Source: Bacillus_BD sp050389805
GTDB taxonomy: Bacteria > Bacillota > Bacilli > Bacillales > Cytobacillaceae
NCBI RefSeq assembly: GCF_050389805.1
Contig: NZ_CP130945.1
Coordinates: forward strand, 3,968,001-4,032,000
Length of the DNA: 64,000 bases
Direction of reading: 5' to 3'
Shown: positions 34,433-43,982 of the stretch, piece after piece
Layout: each line of letters begins with the position of its first letter
Position numbering within the stretch: position 1 is the stretch's first letter
The notes under the pieces: generated by a model
What the model saw: only the letters and a program-made list of their open reading frames with translations
The model's database searches: none
What the model was told of the DNA's origin: nothing
Translations under genes and position numbers: made by a program

Positions 34433-36106
34433 TTATATACTTTCTTTTTTGGATACATCGATATCAATGGAAGCCGAAATGGATTCGTCAGTTGCATAAG
34501 TCTTTTTAAGAGCAATGTCAAACACTTCATTGATATGAGTAACGGGAATGATTTCGATGTCTTCGATTTCATTTAATACTGATTGCATATTTTCCTTTGG
34601 AATAATAACTTTTTTGACACCTGCATCTTTGGCCGCCTTCACTTTTGGATAAACCCCACCAATTGGTTTGACACTTCCATGAATGCTAATTTCTCCAGTC
34701 ATGGCGACCTTGCTGTCAACAGGTAATTGATAAATGGCTGAGTAAATGCCTGTTGCCATTGCAATCCCTGCGGATGGTCCATCAATAGGAACTCCTCCAG
34801 GAAAATTCACATGAATGTCATAATCATGTGCTGGTACCCCAATTGTCCGTAGTACAGTAATCACATTTTCAATCGATCCCTTTGCCATACTTTTGCGGCG
34901 AATGGATTTGCTGCTATTTCCCATACTTTCCTCTTCGACAATGCCTGTTATATTAATGGAGCCCTTCTCCTTAGCTGGAATGACGGTCACTTCAATCTCA
35001 AGTAAAGAGCCCGTATTCGGACCATGAACGGCAAGACCATTCACCAACCCTACTTTTGAAAAACCGGATACCTTTCGTTCCATTCTTGGCGTGAGTTGAC
35101 TTGAATGAACTAACCATTCAATATCTTCTTCCTTTATGTATGAACGTTCTTCTGTAATCGCAAGACCTGTTGCCAATTGAATCATGTTCACGGCTTCGCG
35201 ACCATTTCTTGCATAGGAAGCCAAAATCTCAAGCCCTTTTTCACTAATCGTTAGATCTACCTTGTCTGCTGCCTTTTTCGCGACGATGGAGATTTCTTCT
35301 TGGGATAATTCTCTAAAAAAGACTTCCATACATCGAGATCTAATTGCAGGCGGAATTTCACTTGGCGTTCGAGTGGTGGCACCAATTAAACGGAAATCAG
35401 CAGGTAATCCATTTTTGAAAATATCGTGAATGTGATTCGGGATTTGTGTATTTTCCTCGCTGTAATAAGCACTTTCTAAAAAGACTTTACGGTCCTCAAG
35501 TACCTTTAACAGCTTATTCATTTGAATGGGATGCAATTCTCCAATTTCGTCGATAAATAAAACGCCCCCGTGGGCATTGGTGACCGCTCCTTGCTTAGGT
35601 TGTGGAATTCCGGCTTGTCCCATCGCACCTGCTCCTTGATAAATGGGATCATGTACAGATCCAATGAGTGGATCGGCAATTCCTCGTTCATCAAATCTTG
35701 CCGTGGTTGCATCTAATTCCACAAACACTGAGGATGGCTTAAAAGGAGATTTCGTATTTTTCTTCGCTTCTTCTAATACAAGGCGCGCTGCTGCTGTTTT
35801 TCCGACACCTGGAGGTCCATATATAATGACGTGCTGTGGATTCGGTCCACATAATGCCGCTTTTAATGATTTGATGCCATCCTTTTGACCGACAATATCA
35901 TCAAAGCTGGATGGTCGAACTTTTTCTGATAATGGTTCACTTAATTGGATATCACGCATTTTTCGTAATTGATCCATTTCTTTTTTTGATTCACGATCTA
36001 TGGTTACTTTTTGTGTGCGTTGGTTTTTGAGTAAATTCCAAAAGTATAAACCAATCACTATACCAAAAAATAATTGGATAAAGATGACGATTCCAGTCCA
36101 ACTCAT
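34433..36106 (-). CDS. lonB: ATP-dependent protease LonB (membrane-anchored, forespore type)
   Basis: The 557-aa protein has an N-terminal membrane segment (residues 4-24) and lacks the large LonA N-domain. Walker A is 'GPPGVGKTAAA' near residue 97. The C-terminal Lon protease domain has Ser in 'DGPSAGIAMATG' near 445. In B. subtilis LonB is made in the forespore under sigma-F. It lies between clpX and lonA as in B. subtilis. Sequence and topology make it a distinct family member and not a recent duplicate of lonA. Confidence 0.96.
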   Translation of the reverse strand: MSWTGIVIFIQLFFGIVIGLYFWNLLKNQRTQKVTIDRESKKEMDQLRKMRDIQLSEPLSEKVRPSSFDDIVGQKDGIKSLKAALCGPNPQHVIIYGPPGVGKTAAARLVLEEAKKNTKSPFKPSSVFVELDATTARFDERGIADPLIGSVHDPIYQGAGAMGQAGIPQPKQGAVTNAHGGVLFIDEIGELHPIQMNKLLKVLEDRKVFLESAYYSEENTQIPNHIHDIFKNGLPADFRLIGATTRTPSEIPPAIRSRCMEVFFRELSQEEISIVAKKAADKVDLTISEKGLEILASYARNGREAVNMIQLATGLAITEERSYIKEEDIEWLVHSSQLTPRMERKVSGFSKVGLVNGLAVHGPNTGSLLEIEVTVIPAKEKGSINITGIVEEESMGNSSKSIRRKSMAKGSIENVITVLRTIGVPAHDYDIHVNFPGGVPIDGPSAGIAMATGIYSAIYQLPVDSKVAMTGEISIHGSVKPIGGVYPKVKAAKDAGVKKVIIPKENMQSVLNEIEDIEIIPVTHINEVFDIALKKTYATDESISASIDIDVSKKESI

Positions 36107-36199
36107 ATTGTTCCCTCCTGCTAATTAGTACGAGATGATATATGCTAGTATCTCCGTATAAAAGCAGGATTAAACAGAATTTCTTTTAGGTTTCTTAAC

Positions 36200-36241
36200 A
36201 AAAAAAACACAAGAGATTTAAGAATCTCTTGTGTTTTTTTA
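36200..36241 (-). terminator. Terminator after clpX
   Basis: The perfect 12-bp stem 36207-36218 / 36223-36234 has a T-run on either side. It lies two bases from the clpX stop. Confidence 0.9.
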
Positions 36242-36243
36242 AT

Positions 36244-37509
36244 TTATGCAGACGTTTTACGTTTTTCTTCAACAACGGTACCGTCTTTTAAAACTAATTT
36301 AGGATCATTTTTATTGATAACCGTTTCTGCTGTGATGATACATTTTTGAATATCATCTCGTGAAGGAAGGTCATACATCACATCTAACATGATTCCTTCA
36401 ATAATGGAGCGCAAACCACGAGCACCTGTTTTTCTTTCGATTGCCTGTTTCGCGATTTCACGTAATGCTCCATCTTCAAACTCTAATTCAACATCATCAA
36501 TTTCAAGCATTTTTTGATATTGTTTCACTAGAGCATTCTTTGGCTTTGTTAAAATTTCAACTAGAGCTTCTTCATCTAGTTGATTTAAACTTGCAATAAT
36601 TGGTAAACGTCCAATAAATTCAGGAATTAAACCAAAGCGTAGTAAATCTTCTGGCAATACTTTTGCTAAAAGATCCTTGTTATCCACTTCAGTTTCTTTC
36701 ATATCAGAACCGAAACCAATTACTTTTTGACCTAGACGGCGTTTAATAATCGTTTCAATTCCATCAAATGCACCACCACAAATAAATAAAATATTGGTTG
36801 TGTCAATTTGAATGAATTCTTGATGTAGGTGCTTTCTGCCACCTTGTGGAGGAACACTTGCCACTGTACCTTCTAAGATTTTTAACAAGGCTTGCTGAAC
36901 GCCTTCACCTGATACATCCCTTGTAATAGAAGGATTTTCAGATTTACGTGCAACCTTATCAATTTCATCAATATAGATAATGCCTTTTTCAGCTTTTTCC
37001 ACATCATAATCAGCAGCTTGGATCAATTTTAATAGGATGTTTTCAACATCTTCACCCACATACCCAGCTTCTGTTAAAGAAGTGGCATCAGCAATCGCAA
37101 ATGGAACATTTAGAATACGAGCGAGTGTCTGAGCCAGTAATGTTTTACCACTACCAGTTGGTCCAATCATTGCAATATTACTTTTCGCAAGTTCAACATC
37201 ATCAATTTTACTGTTTGAATTAATACGTTTGTAATGATTGTAAACGGCTACAGATAAAGATTTCTTTGCTTGATCTTGTCCAATGACATAGTCATCTAAT
37301 ATTTCACGGATTTCAGCTGGCTTTGGAACATCTTTAAATTCAATTTCCTCTTCTGTTCCTAATTCCTCTTCAACAATTTCAGTACATAATTCTATACATT
37401 CATCACAAATATAAACTCCTGGTCCGGCTACTAGCTTTCGGACTTGTTCTTGGGTCTTGCCACAGAACGAGCATTTTAATTGGCCTTTTTCGTCGTTAAA
37501 TTTAAACAA
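36244..37509 (-). CDS. clpX: ATP-dependent Clp protease ATP-binding subunit ClpX
   Basis: A protein of 421 aa if started at the TTG at 37509, giving the family N-terminus 'MFKFNDEKGQLKCSFCGK'; AAGGGG lies eight bases upstream. A GTG three codons earlier sits on the ribosome binding site. It has a zinc finger (CSFC ... CDEC), Walker A 'GPTGSGKTLLAQ' near residue 118, Walker B 'IIYIDEIDK', and the IGF-type loop in 'QKVIGFGS' for ClpP docking. It unfolds substrates for ClpP. It is downstream of tig as in B. subtilis. Confidence 0.98.
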   Translation of the reverse strand: MFKFNDEKGQLKCSFCGKTQEQVRKLVAGPGVYICDECIELCTEIVEEELGTEEEIEFKDVPKPAEIREILDDYVIGQDQAKKSLSVAVYNHYKRINSNSKIDDVELAKSNIAMIGPTGSGKTLLAQTLARILNVPFAIADATSLTEAGYVGEDVENILLKLIQAADYDVEKAEKGIIYIDEIDKVARKSENPSITRDVSGEGVQQALLKILEGTVASVPPQGGRKHLHQEFIQIDTTNILFICGGAFDGIETIIKRRLGQKVIGFGSDMKETEVDNKDLLAKVLPEDLLRFGLIPEFIGRLPIIASLNQLDEEALVEILTKPKNALVKQYQKMLEIDDVELEFEDGALREIAKQAIERKTGARGLRSIIEGIMLDVMYDLPSRDDIQKCIITAETVINKNDPKLVLKDGTVVEEKRKTSA

Positions 37510-37821
37510 TGCTTTCACCCCTTGAATGAGTTGATCGGATCTATAGAAATGCGGATCACACGCTGGATAAGAGAATCACTTATTTACTGAATTGTATCAC
37601 ATTTTATGAATATACAGGAAATAATATTGCTTGCATTTTGTACGGTTTGTAAAAAGAATGTGTTTGATTTCATTCCTTTATTATGTATGTATAGTTCCAT
37701 GATATTTACATCATTTAAATCCAGTTATTGCCCTTATGTAATTGTAAGTCTCTCTGTTCTATCCATTGAAAGTAAAATGTGATAAGTGATTACCCTTATT
37801 ATATGTGCTTTTCCGGTTATA
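37510..37821. other. Intergenic region clpX-tig, no gene recognised
   Basis: About 310 bases of AT-rich sequence. A TACAAT -10-like element preceded by TG (near 37590 on the minus strand) may be the clpX promoter, but no good -35 is visible. No CtsR-type heptamer repeat was found and no credible reading frame is present. Confidence 0.4.
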
Positions 37822-37857
37822 TAAAACAAGGCACGATAAAATCGCACCTTGTTTTTA
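37822..37857 (-). terminator. Terminator after tig
   Basis: On the minus strand AAAACAAGGtGCGAT-TTT-ATCGtGCCTTGTTTT forms a long near-perfect hairpin ending in T residues. Confidence 0.88.
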
Positions 37858-37898
37858 TTTTACTTATTATACCCTTTATAAAGTCAAAATACAAAAAA

Positions 37899-39194
37899 TT
37901 AATCTTGCTTTTCTACTGTTTTGCTGTTATCAACAAGGAATTGAACTGTTTTTCTAGCTTGAACATCACCTTTAACAGCATCAAGGTTTCCTAAAGCTGC
38001 ACGAATATTTTCAACTGTCATATTGTACATTTGAGACATTTTTTCTAATTCTTCATTTACTTCTTCTTCAGTTGCTTCGATGTTTTCTGCTTTAGCAATT
38101 GCTTCTAGAGTTAAGCTACCGCGTACGCGTTGTTCTGCTTCTTCCTTCATTTGGCCGCGTAAATCTTCTTCGCTTTGACCAGAGAATTGGAAGTATAACT
38201 CAAGGTTCATTCCTTGCATTTGAAGACGTTGTTCAAATTCTTGAAGCATACGATTTACTTCATTATTAACCATCACTTCTGGAAGATCGATTTCAGCATT
38301 TGCAGTTGCTTTTTCAACTACAGAATCTTGCATGTGGTGTTCTTCTTGATGCTTTTTGTCATGCTCTAAACGATTTTTGATTTTTTCTTTCAATGCATCT
38401 AATGTTTCAACTTCATCATCCACATCTTTTGCAAATTCATCATCAAGTTCAGGAAGTTCTTTTCCTTTGATTTCATGAACAGTTACTTTAAATACAGCTG
38501 GTTTTCCTGCTAATTCAGCAGCATGATATTCTTCTGGGAAGGATACTTCAACATCTTTAGATTCACCAGTAGCTACACCCACTAATTGATCTTCGAAACC
38601 TGGGATAAATGAATTAGAACCTAATTCTAAAGAATAGTTATCTGCTTTTCCGCCTTCGAATGCTTCACCATCAACAAAACCTTCGAAATCCATTACAACA
38701 GTATCGCCAATTTCTGCTTTTCCTTCTTCTTTCACAACAAGTTCAGCTTGTCTTTCTTGAAGAGATTTGATTTCAGCATCAACATCTTCATCCGTTACAG
38801 TTGTATCGAACTTTTCAACTTCAAGTCCTTTGTATTCGCCTAATTTAACTTCAGGCTTAACCGTTACTTTAGCTGTAAAAATAAATGATTTACCTTTTTC
38901 AATTTGCTCTACATCAATTTCAGGTTGATCAACAGGCTCAATTCCTGTTTCTTCAATTGCTGATGAATATGCTTCTGGAAGCATTAAATCAATTGCATCT
39001 TGGTATAATGATTCAACGCCAAAACGCTTTTCGAATAATGGACGAGGCATTTTTCCTTTACGGAATCCTGGTACATTGATTTGCTTGACAACTTTTTTGA
39101 ATGCAGCGTCAAGGCTTTCGTTTACTTTCTCTACTTCTACTTCTACTGTTAGAACCCCTTGGTTCCCTTCTAATTTTTCAAATTTCGCCGACAT
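37899..39194 (-). CDS. tig: Trigger factor (ribosome-associated chaperone and peptidyl-prolyl isomerase)
   Basis: A protein of about 431 aa. The N-terminal ribosome-binding domain has the signature 'VPGFRKGKMPR'. The middle FKBP-type domain follows ('GDTVVMDFEGFVDGEAFEGG') and then the C-terminal helical chaperone arms. It assists nascent-chain folding. The ATG at 39194 gives the family start 'MSAKFEKLEGNQG', with GGAGGG upstream. The ten extra codons open to 39224 overlap that site and are discarded. Confidence 0.98.
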   Translation of the reverse strand: MSAKFEKLEGNQGVLTVEVEVEKVNESLDAAFKKVVKQINVPGFRKGKMPRPLFEKRFGVESLYQDAIDLMLPEAYSSAIEETGIEPVDQPEIDVEQIEKGKSFIFTAKVTVKPEVKLGEYKGLEVEKFDTTVTDEDVDAEIKSLQERQAELVVKEEGKAEIGDTVVMDFEGFVDGEAFEGGKADNYSLELGSNSFIPGFEDQLVGVATGESKDVEVSFPEEYHAAELAGKPAVFKVTVHEIKGKELPELDDEFAKDVDDEVETLDALKEKIKNRLEHDKKHQEEHHMQDSVVEKATANAEIDLPEVMVNNEVNRMLQEFEQRLQMQGMNLELYFQFSGQSEEDLRGQMKEEAEQRVRGSLTLEAIAKAENIEATEEEVNEELEKMSQMYNMTVENIRAALGNLDAVKGDVQARKTVQFLVDNSKTVEKQD

Positions 39195-39314
39195 ACTTGA
39201 TTTTCCCTCCAACAATCTATTCAATTTGCTATCACTAGTAAAATCACATACATATGTAAAAATCTAGTCATAATCTATTTAGATAAAATATTTTCACACA
39301 AAAGCAACCACTAT

Positions 39315-39342
39315 ATTATAGCACATGTTTGGCGTGTTTCAA
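39315..39342 (-). promoter_or_regulatory. Strong sigma-A promoter of tig
   Basis: TTGAAA (39342-39337) and TATAAT (39320-39315) have a 16-base spacer and a TGC extended -10. Transcription would begin about 120 bases before the tig start. Confidence 0.8.
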
Positions 39343-39352
39343 CAGTCTAGTT

Positions 39353-40360
39353 TTAAAGAAGTTCCTCGAATTCTTTTATAAATAATAGAGCTTTCTCTAC
39401 ATCCTCATAACTCGTTCCATATTGGTCTATCATTTCATCTACCGATTGATGAATACCATAATACTCGTTACCAGTATAATGATAAGCTGCACCCCAAGCC
39501 TGAATATCTAGATCCTCTAATGGGAACGGGAACATGAGGAAGAAATGCCTCTCGATTAAGGCTTTTGTATTTTCAAAAAGGATTGGATCTTCGTCTGCTA
39601 CTCTTTCTCGAATCACGTTTAATAGGGAAGATAATTGTTCATTCTCTTGAAGATCGATTATTTGAGCTGGGCTCATCGTCATTTTCTTCCCAAATTTCTC
39701 AATGAGTACAGGATGGTCATATTGTTGTTCTTTTAAAACATTAAGAAGCAAAGTTTTGAAAAAAGAATCCCCTGTCTGAGATTGAAGATATTCTTTCAAT
39801 TCCTTTTCATAGGGTTCGATTGGACGATTGTTTAATTGTGCCGCAATCATAATTTGCTCCTGTGGATCTTGATATTGGAATAGGTTTAGCGGACTGAATG
39901 ACTCTTCGTCCAATTCCATTGGTTCTGAATCAATCTGGTTTTCTAACATTTTTTCGCTTAAATGCAATAATCTTTCAAAATGCTCTAGCTTATGAAAAGG
40001 AATTCGACTTTCCTTCATAAGCTGATTGATTTCAGCAACAACTCTTTCGTGCTCGTTTCTTTGCACAAGTAACATGAGATAAATGTTTAACGTTTCTAAT
40101 TCATCTCCTATATCCTCTTGTAGCATATGATGAGCAAGTGCGACTGCCTCTTCGACCAATCCACAGTCGAAATAGGCTAGTAATAATCCGATATAAGCCT
40201 CCTGATTGGTTGGATCCAGGTTAACGCATTGTTCAAGCAAACGGACAGCTTCTTGATAGTTCTTTGCTTGTAAATGCTCTAGACCCTTTTCCAATAACTT
40301 ATTTTCAAGTCCAGGGAACTTAATGACCTTTGTTTTGTTCACGGTCTGACCCTTATTCAT
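39353..40360 (-). CDS. ysoA: TPR-repeat protein YsoA
   Basis: The 335-aa protein has tetratricopeptide repeats in the first ~120 residues ('AVRLLEQCVNLDPTNQEAYIG', then 'VEEAVALAHHMLQE'). The acidic C-terminal half resembles DUF3196-type regions. TPRs mediate protein contacts; no enzymatic motif is seen. It lies between leuD and tig, the position of B. subtilis ysoA. The start has AAAAGGGTG upstream. Confidence 0.82.
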   Translation of the reverse strand: MNKGQTVNKTKVIKFPGLENKLLEKGLEHLQAKNYQEAVRLLEQCVNLDPTNQEAYIGLLLAYFDCGLVEEAVALAHHMLQEDIGDELETLNIYLMLLVQRNEHERVVAEINQLMKESRIPFHKLEHFERLLHLSEKMLENQIDSEPMELDEESFSPLNLFQYQDPQEQIMIAAQLNNRPIEPYEKELKEYLQSQTGDSFFKTLLLNVLKEQQYDHPVLIEKFGKKMTMSPAQIIDLQENEQLSSLLNVIRERVADEDPILFENTKALIERHFFLMFPFPLEDLDIQAWGAAYHYTGNEYYGIHQSVDEMIDQYGTSYEDVEKALLFIKEFEELL

Positions 40361-40445
40361 AACAAAAACACCCTTTTATACCTTCGTACTCATTTTTCTT
40401 TTGTAAGTGTAGCACATTGAAAAAAACAATGAAAGTGGGAAAGAA

Positions 40446-40556
40446 GGTCCTTGTCCCAGAACGATCAATAAATAAACAAGCACTATCTTAAGCAGAGAAA
40501 TCTGTCTTGAAGATAGTGCTTGGTCAATCCCCAGAGATAAATTACCTGTCCCTGAG
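40446..40556. repeat. GGGACAGG-type repeat arms flanking the leuD terminator
   Basis: GGTCCTTGTCCCAGA at 40446 and TTACCTGTCCCTGAG at 40542-40556 are degenerate relatives of the arms at 31245-31357. They again bracket a terminator. Confidence 0.42.
40470..40523 (-). terminator. Terminator of the ilv-leu operon
   Basis: The 13-bp stem CAAGCACTATCTT (40477-40489) / AAGATAGTGCTTG (40510-40522) is followed by TTTATTTATT on the minus strand. Confidence 0.85.
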
Positions 40557-40561
40557 TTTTT

Positions 40562-41155
40562 TTATTTTAAAACAGGATGTTCTTCTTCGTATTTAGAAAT
40601 TTGTTCATCAAGTTGAAGAGTGATTTCAATTTCATCCCATCCATTGACTAGCATCTTTTTCCAGTAATCAGATAGTGGGAAGATTTCTTTAAAGCCTTTA
40701 TCATCAGAAACAGTTGCTTCTTCAACATTTACAGTTAATTCGTATGGTTGATTTTTTGCTTGATTTAATAGGTAGTTGACTTTTTCTTGCTCTAGTTTAA
40801 TTGGCACCATACCATTTTTTAAACAGTTTTGATAAAAAATATCTGCGAAAGATGGGGCAATAACGACGTTAAAACCGTAATCTTGTAATGCCCATGGAGC
40901 GTGTTCACGAGATGATCCGCATCCAAAGTTATCATTTGCTACTAAAATAGAAGCTCCTTGGTTTTCAGGTCGATTTAATTCAAACTCTGGGTTAGGTGTT
41001 CCGTCTTCAAGATATCGCCAATCATTAAATAAGAAACGTCCAAAGCCTGTTTTTTCGATTCTCTTTAAAAAGTTTTTTGGAATGATTTGGTCTGTATCTA
41101 CATTTACTCGGTCTAAAGCGACTGCTTTACCTGTGTGTATTTTAATTCCGCTCAT
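40562..41155 (-). CDS. leuD: 3-isopropylmalate dehydratase small subunit
   Basis: The 197-aa swivel-domain protein has 'VDTDQIIPKNFLKR' and 'NFGCGSSREHAPWAL', the substrate-binding aconitase-family motifs. With LeuC it isomerises 2- to 3-isopropylmalate in leucine synthesis. It is 13 bp after leuC and is the last gene of the operon. Confidence 0.98.
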   Translation of the reverse strand: MSGIKIHTGKAVALDRVNVDTDQIIPKNFLKRIEKTGFGRFLFNDWRYLEDGTPNPEFELNRPENQGASILVANDNFGCGSSREHAPWALQDYGFNVVIAPSFADIFYQNCLKNGMVPIKLEQEKVNYLLNQAKNQPYELTVNVEEATVSDDKGFKEIFPLSDYWKKMLVNGWDEIEITLQLDEQISKYEEEHPVLK

Positions 41156-41168
41156 AAATGCTTCCCCC

Positions 41169-42569
41169 TTACCCTACTACTGAAGTTTTTCGGATATCTA
41201 CAAATTTCCCATGGATTGCTGCATTAGCTGCCATTGCTGGACTCACTAAGTGAGTTCTCGCTCCTGCTCCTTGTCTGCCCTCGAAGTTACGGTTTGAGGT
41301 TGACGCACAATGTTCACCAGCCGGTACGACATCATTATTCATACTTAAACACATACTACAGCCTGCATCGCGCCATTCAAAGCCAGCTTCAACAAAAATT
41401 TGATCTAACCCTTCTTGCTCAGCCTGTTTTTTCACTTGTTGTGAACCAGGTACAACTAATGCGCGAACAGATGGATGTACCTTTTTGCCTTTTGCCACCC
41501 CAGCTGCTGCACGTAAGTCTTCAATACGTGAGTTTGTACAAGAACCAATAAAGACATGTTGAATGTGAATGTCTTCAATTTTTTGACCTTCTTTTAACCC
41601 CATGTAATGAAGTGCACTCTCTAATGCTTTTCGTTCGTTTTCATCCTTACAATCCTCAAGTGTTGGAATGCTTGCACTTACTTTTGAAGTCATGGAAGGA
41701 TTGGTTCCCCAACTTACCATTGGTTCAATATCAGATGCATCAATTTCAATCACCTTGTCATAAACGGCATCTTCATCTGAAGCAAGTTCCTTCCATGTAG
41801 CTACCGCTTCATCAAAGTTTTTCGGTGCATATTTTCTTCCTTTTAAGTATGCAAAAGTCGTTTCATCTGGTGAAACTAATCCAGCTCTCGCTCCACCTTC
41901 TATTGACATATTACAAATGGTCATACGTTCTTCCATTGAAAGTTTGCGAATCGCTTCTCCACAATACTCAATGACATGCCCTGTTCCAAAACCGATGCCG
42001 TGTTTTGCAATGACGTAAAGAATCACGTCTTTTGAAGTAACACCCTCTTGCAAAGAACCTTTAATATCTAACTTTAACGTTCTTGGTTTTGATTGCCAAA
42101 TTGTTTGTGTAGCAAGTACGTGTTCTACTTCACTAGTACCGATCCCAAATGCTAGGGCACCGAATGCACCGTGTGTAGATGTATGGCTATCTCCACAGAC
42201 TATCGTCTTACCTGGTTGCGTTAACCCTAGCTCCGGTCCAATAACATGGACAATTCCTTGATCAGGGCTGTCAATTCCCGCTAATGGAACACCAAATTCC
42301 TGACAGTTTTTCTCTAATGTTGTCATTTGAGTTTTTGCAACTTCATCGTTAATCACATGACGATTTTTAGTTGGAACGTTGTGATCCATTGTAGCGAAGG
42401 TTTTATCCGGTCTTCTTACCTTACGATTTTTCATTCTTAATCCTGAAAAAGCTTGCGGTGAAGTAACCTCATGAACTAAATGCAAATCAACATAAAGTAA
42501 ATCCGGTTTCCCTTCTTCTTGATGAACGATATGCTTGTCCCAAATTTTATCAATAATAGACTTCCCCAT
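41169..42569 (-). CDS. leuC: 3-isopropylmalate dehydratase large subunit
   Basis: A protein of about 466 aa. The [4Fe-4S] cluster cysteines are in 'FIGSCTNSRIEDL' and 'DAGCSMCLSMN', and 'GDSHTSTHGAFG' is the family signature. It works as a heterodimer with LeuD. The ATG at 42569 has GGGGGG six bases upstream; the frame open to 42611 adds fourteen non-conserved codons. Confidence 0.98.
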   Translation of the reverse strand: MGKSIIDKIWDKHIVHQEEGKPDLLYVDLHLVHEVTSPQAFSGLRMKNRKVRRPDKTFATMDHNVPTKNRHVINDEVAKTQMTTLEKNCQEFGVPLAGIDSPDQGIVHVIGPELGLTQPGKTIVCGDSHTSTHGAFGALAFGIGTSEVEHVLATQTIWQSKPRTLKLDIKGSLQEGVTSKDVILYVIAKHGIGFGTGHVIEYCGEAIRKLSMEERMTICNMSIEGGARAGLVSPDETTFAYLKGRKYAPKNFDEAVATWKELASDEDAVYDKVIEIDASDIEPMVSWGTNPSMTSKVSASIPTLEDCKDENERKALESALHYMGLKEGQKIEDIHIQHVFIGSCTNSRIEDLRAAAGVAKGKKVHPSVRALVVPGSQQVKKQAEQEGLDQIFVEAGFEWRDAGCSMCLSMNNDVVPAGEHCASTSNRNFEGRQGAGARTHLVSPAMAANAAIHGKFVDIRKTSVVG

Positions 42570-42751
42570 CGTAATCCCCCCTATTTTGAAAAGCGAGAAG
42601 CGTATCAACATATTGCGCAGGGCATAGTGTGAAACGCTAATCCATTCTTCAAAGTTAAAATTTTATATTTATAATAAAGCCTATTGCTTTAGATTTTTCA
42701 TATTTATAATAGATTCATATACACATCATCACAATGTATTTTCATTTCCAA

Positions 42752-43825
42752 TTATGCGAGAGCAGCTTTTACTTTCTCAGTCATTTCCGTTGTTGACACT
42801 CTAGTCATGCCTTCTGACATTAAGTCACCTGTGCGATATCCCGCATCTAGTACCGCATTCACAGCATTTTCAATCGCATCTGCTTCTTCATGTAAGTTGA
42901 ATGAAACGCGCAACATCATGGCTGCAGATAGAATAGTCGCTAGTGGGTTAGCAATATTTTTCCCCGCAATATCTGGTGCAGAGCCATGGATTGGTTCAAA
43001 TAGATATGGTCCATTTTCTGAGATACTTGCGGATGGTAACATTCCTAGAGATCCTGTTAATACAGATGCCTCATCACTTAAAATATCACCAAACATATTT
43101 TCCGTTACTACAACATCAAATTGCTTAGGGTTTCGAACAAGCTGCATCGCTCCATTGTCAACAAGCATATGCTCAAGTGTTACATCTGGATAATCTTTGC
43201 TGATTTCGATGGCGATTTCTCTCCACACACGGCTGGATTCTAGTACATTGGCTTTATCAACAGAAGTGACCTTTTTTCTTCTTGTTTTCGCTAATTCAAA
43301 TGCTTGTCTGATCACTCGTTCAATTTCATATCTTTCATAAGATAGGGTATCTACAACCACTTCTTTGCCTTCAACGTTTCTTCTTTCACTTGGTTTACCG
43401 AAATAAATTCCACCCGTTAATTCCCTTACCATTAGCATATCAACACCTTCGATAATTTCTTTTCGAAGCGGTGAAGAGTCGGCAAGACTTTGATAATAAG
43501 TCGTTGGACGTAAGTTCGCAAAAAGATTTAATTCTTTACGGATTTTTAGTAATCCTTGTTCCGGACGAAGATGAACAGGTAATGTTTCCCATTTTGGTCC
43601 ACCTACTGCTCCTAGAAGAACGGCATCGCTTTCCTTGCATAGGCGAATGGTTTCGTCTGGCAACGGTACTCCAGTTGAATCAACGGCAGATCCTCCGATT
43701 TCTCCATATGTAAATGAGAACTGATGGTTGTATCGCTCCCCTACCGCTTGTAATATTTCAATCGCACCTTGAATAACTTCTTTGCCAATTCCATCTCCTG
43801 GCAATACTGCGATTCGTTTCTCCAT
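42752..43825 (-). CDS. leuB: 3-isopropylmalate dehydrogenase
   Basis: The 357-aa decarboxylating dehydrogenase has 'LPGDGIGKEVI' at the N-terminus, the catalytic 'RELTGGIYFGKP' and the isocitrate/isopropylmalate signature 'NMFGDILSDEASVLTGSLGM'. It makes 2-ketoisocaproate with NAD+. The GGAGGG site lies seven bases upstream. A 140-bp gap to leuC is AT-rich with two TATTTATAATA direct repeats and no gene. Confidence 0.98.
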   Translation of the reverse strand: MEKRIAVLPGDGIGKEVIQGAIEILQAVGERYNHQFSFTYGEIGGSAVDSTGVPLPDETIRLCKESDAVLLGAVGGPKWETLPVHLRPEQGLLKIRKELNLFANLRPTTYYQSLADSSPLRKEIIEGVDMLMVRELTGGIYFGKPSERRNVEGKEVVVDTLSYERYEIERVIRQAFELAKTRRKKVTSVDKANVLESSRVWREIAIEISKDYPDVTLEHMLVDNGAMQLVRNPKQFDVVVTENMFGDILSDEASVLTGSLGMLPSASISENGPYLFEPIHGSAPDIAGKNIANPLATILSAAMMLRVSFNLHEEADAIENAVNAVLDAGYRTGDLMSEGMTRVSTTEMTEKVKAALA

Positions 43826-43901
43826 AGTAATCCCTCCGTCGTTTTTCCAATATCTTTTAATACTTTTTATAAATTCAGAAAACTATTCATTATTTTAAAC
43901 A

Positions 43902-43971
43902 GGGCTGACTCTTTAGAAGAAGGATAGCACCCATTAAGGTCATCTAGTCACTTTTCCATCTGAGTCAGCCC
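43902..43971 (-). other. 10-bp perfect inverted repeat between leuA and leuB
   Basis: GGGCTGACTC (43902-43911) and GAGTCAGCCC (43962-43971) enclose a 50-base loop in the 157-bp leuA-leuB gap. On the minus strand it is followed by TGTTTAAAATAA, a weak T content. It could be an mRNA processing or partial termination structure, or a short inserted repeat. Confidence 0.5.
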
Positions 43972-43982
43972 GTTATATTTTA

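Noticed and set aside
34433..36106. lonB as a recent duplicate of lonA
   Set aside because: It lacks the LonA N-domain, has a membrane anchor and is the known second Lon of Bacillus in its standard place.
42640..42751. TATTTATAATA direct repeats between leuB and leuC as a regulatory site
   Set aside because: Two short AT-only repeats inside an operon gap, with no further support.
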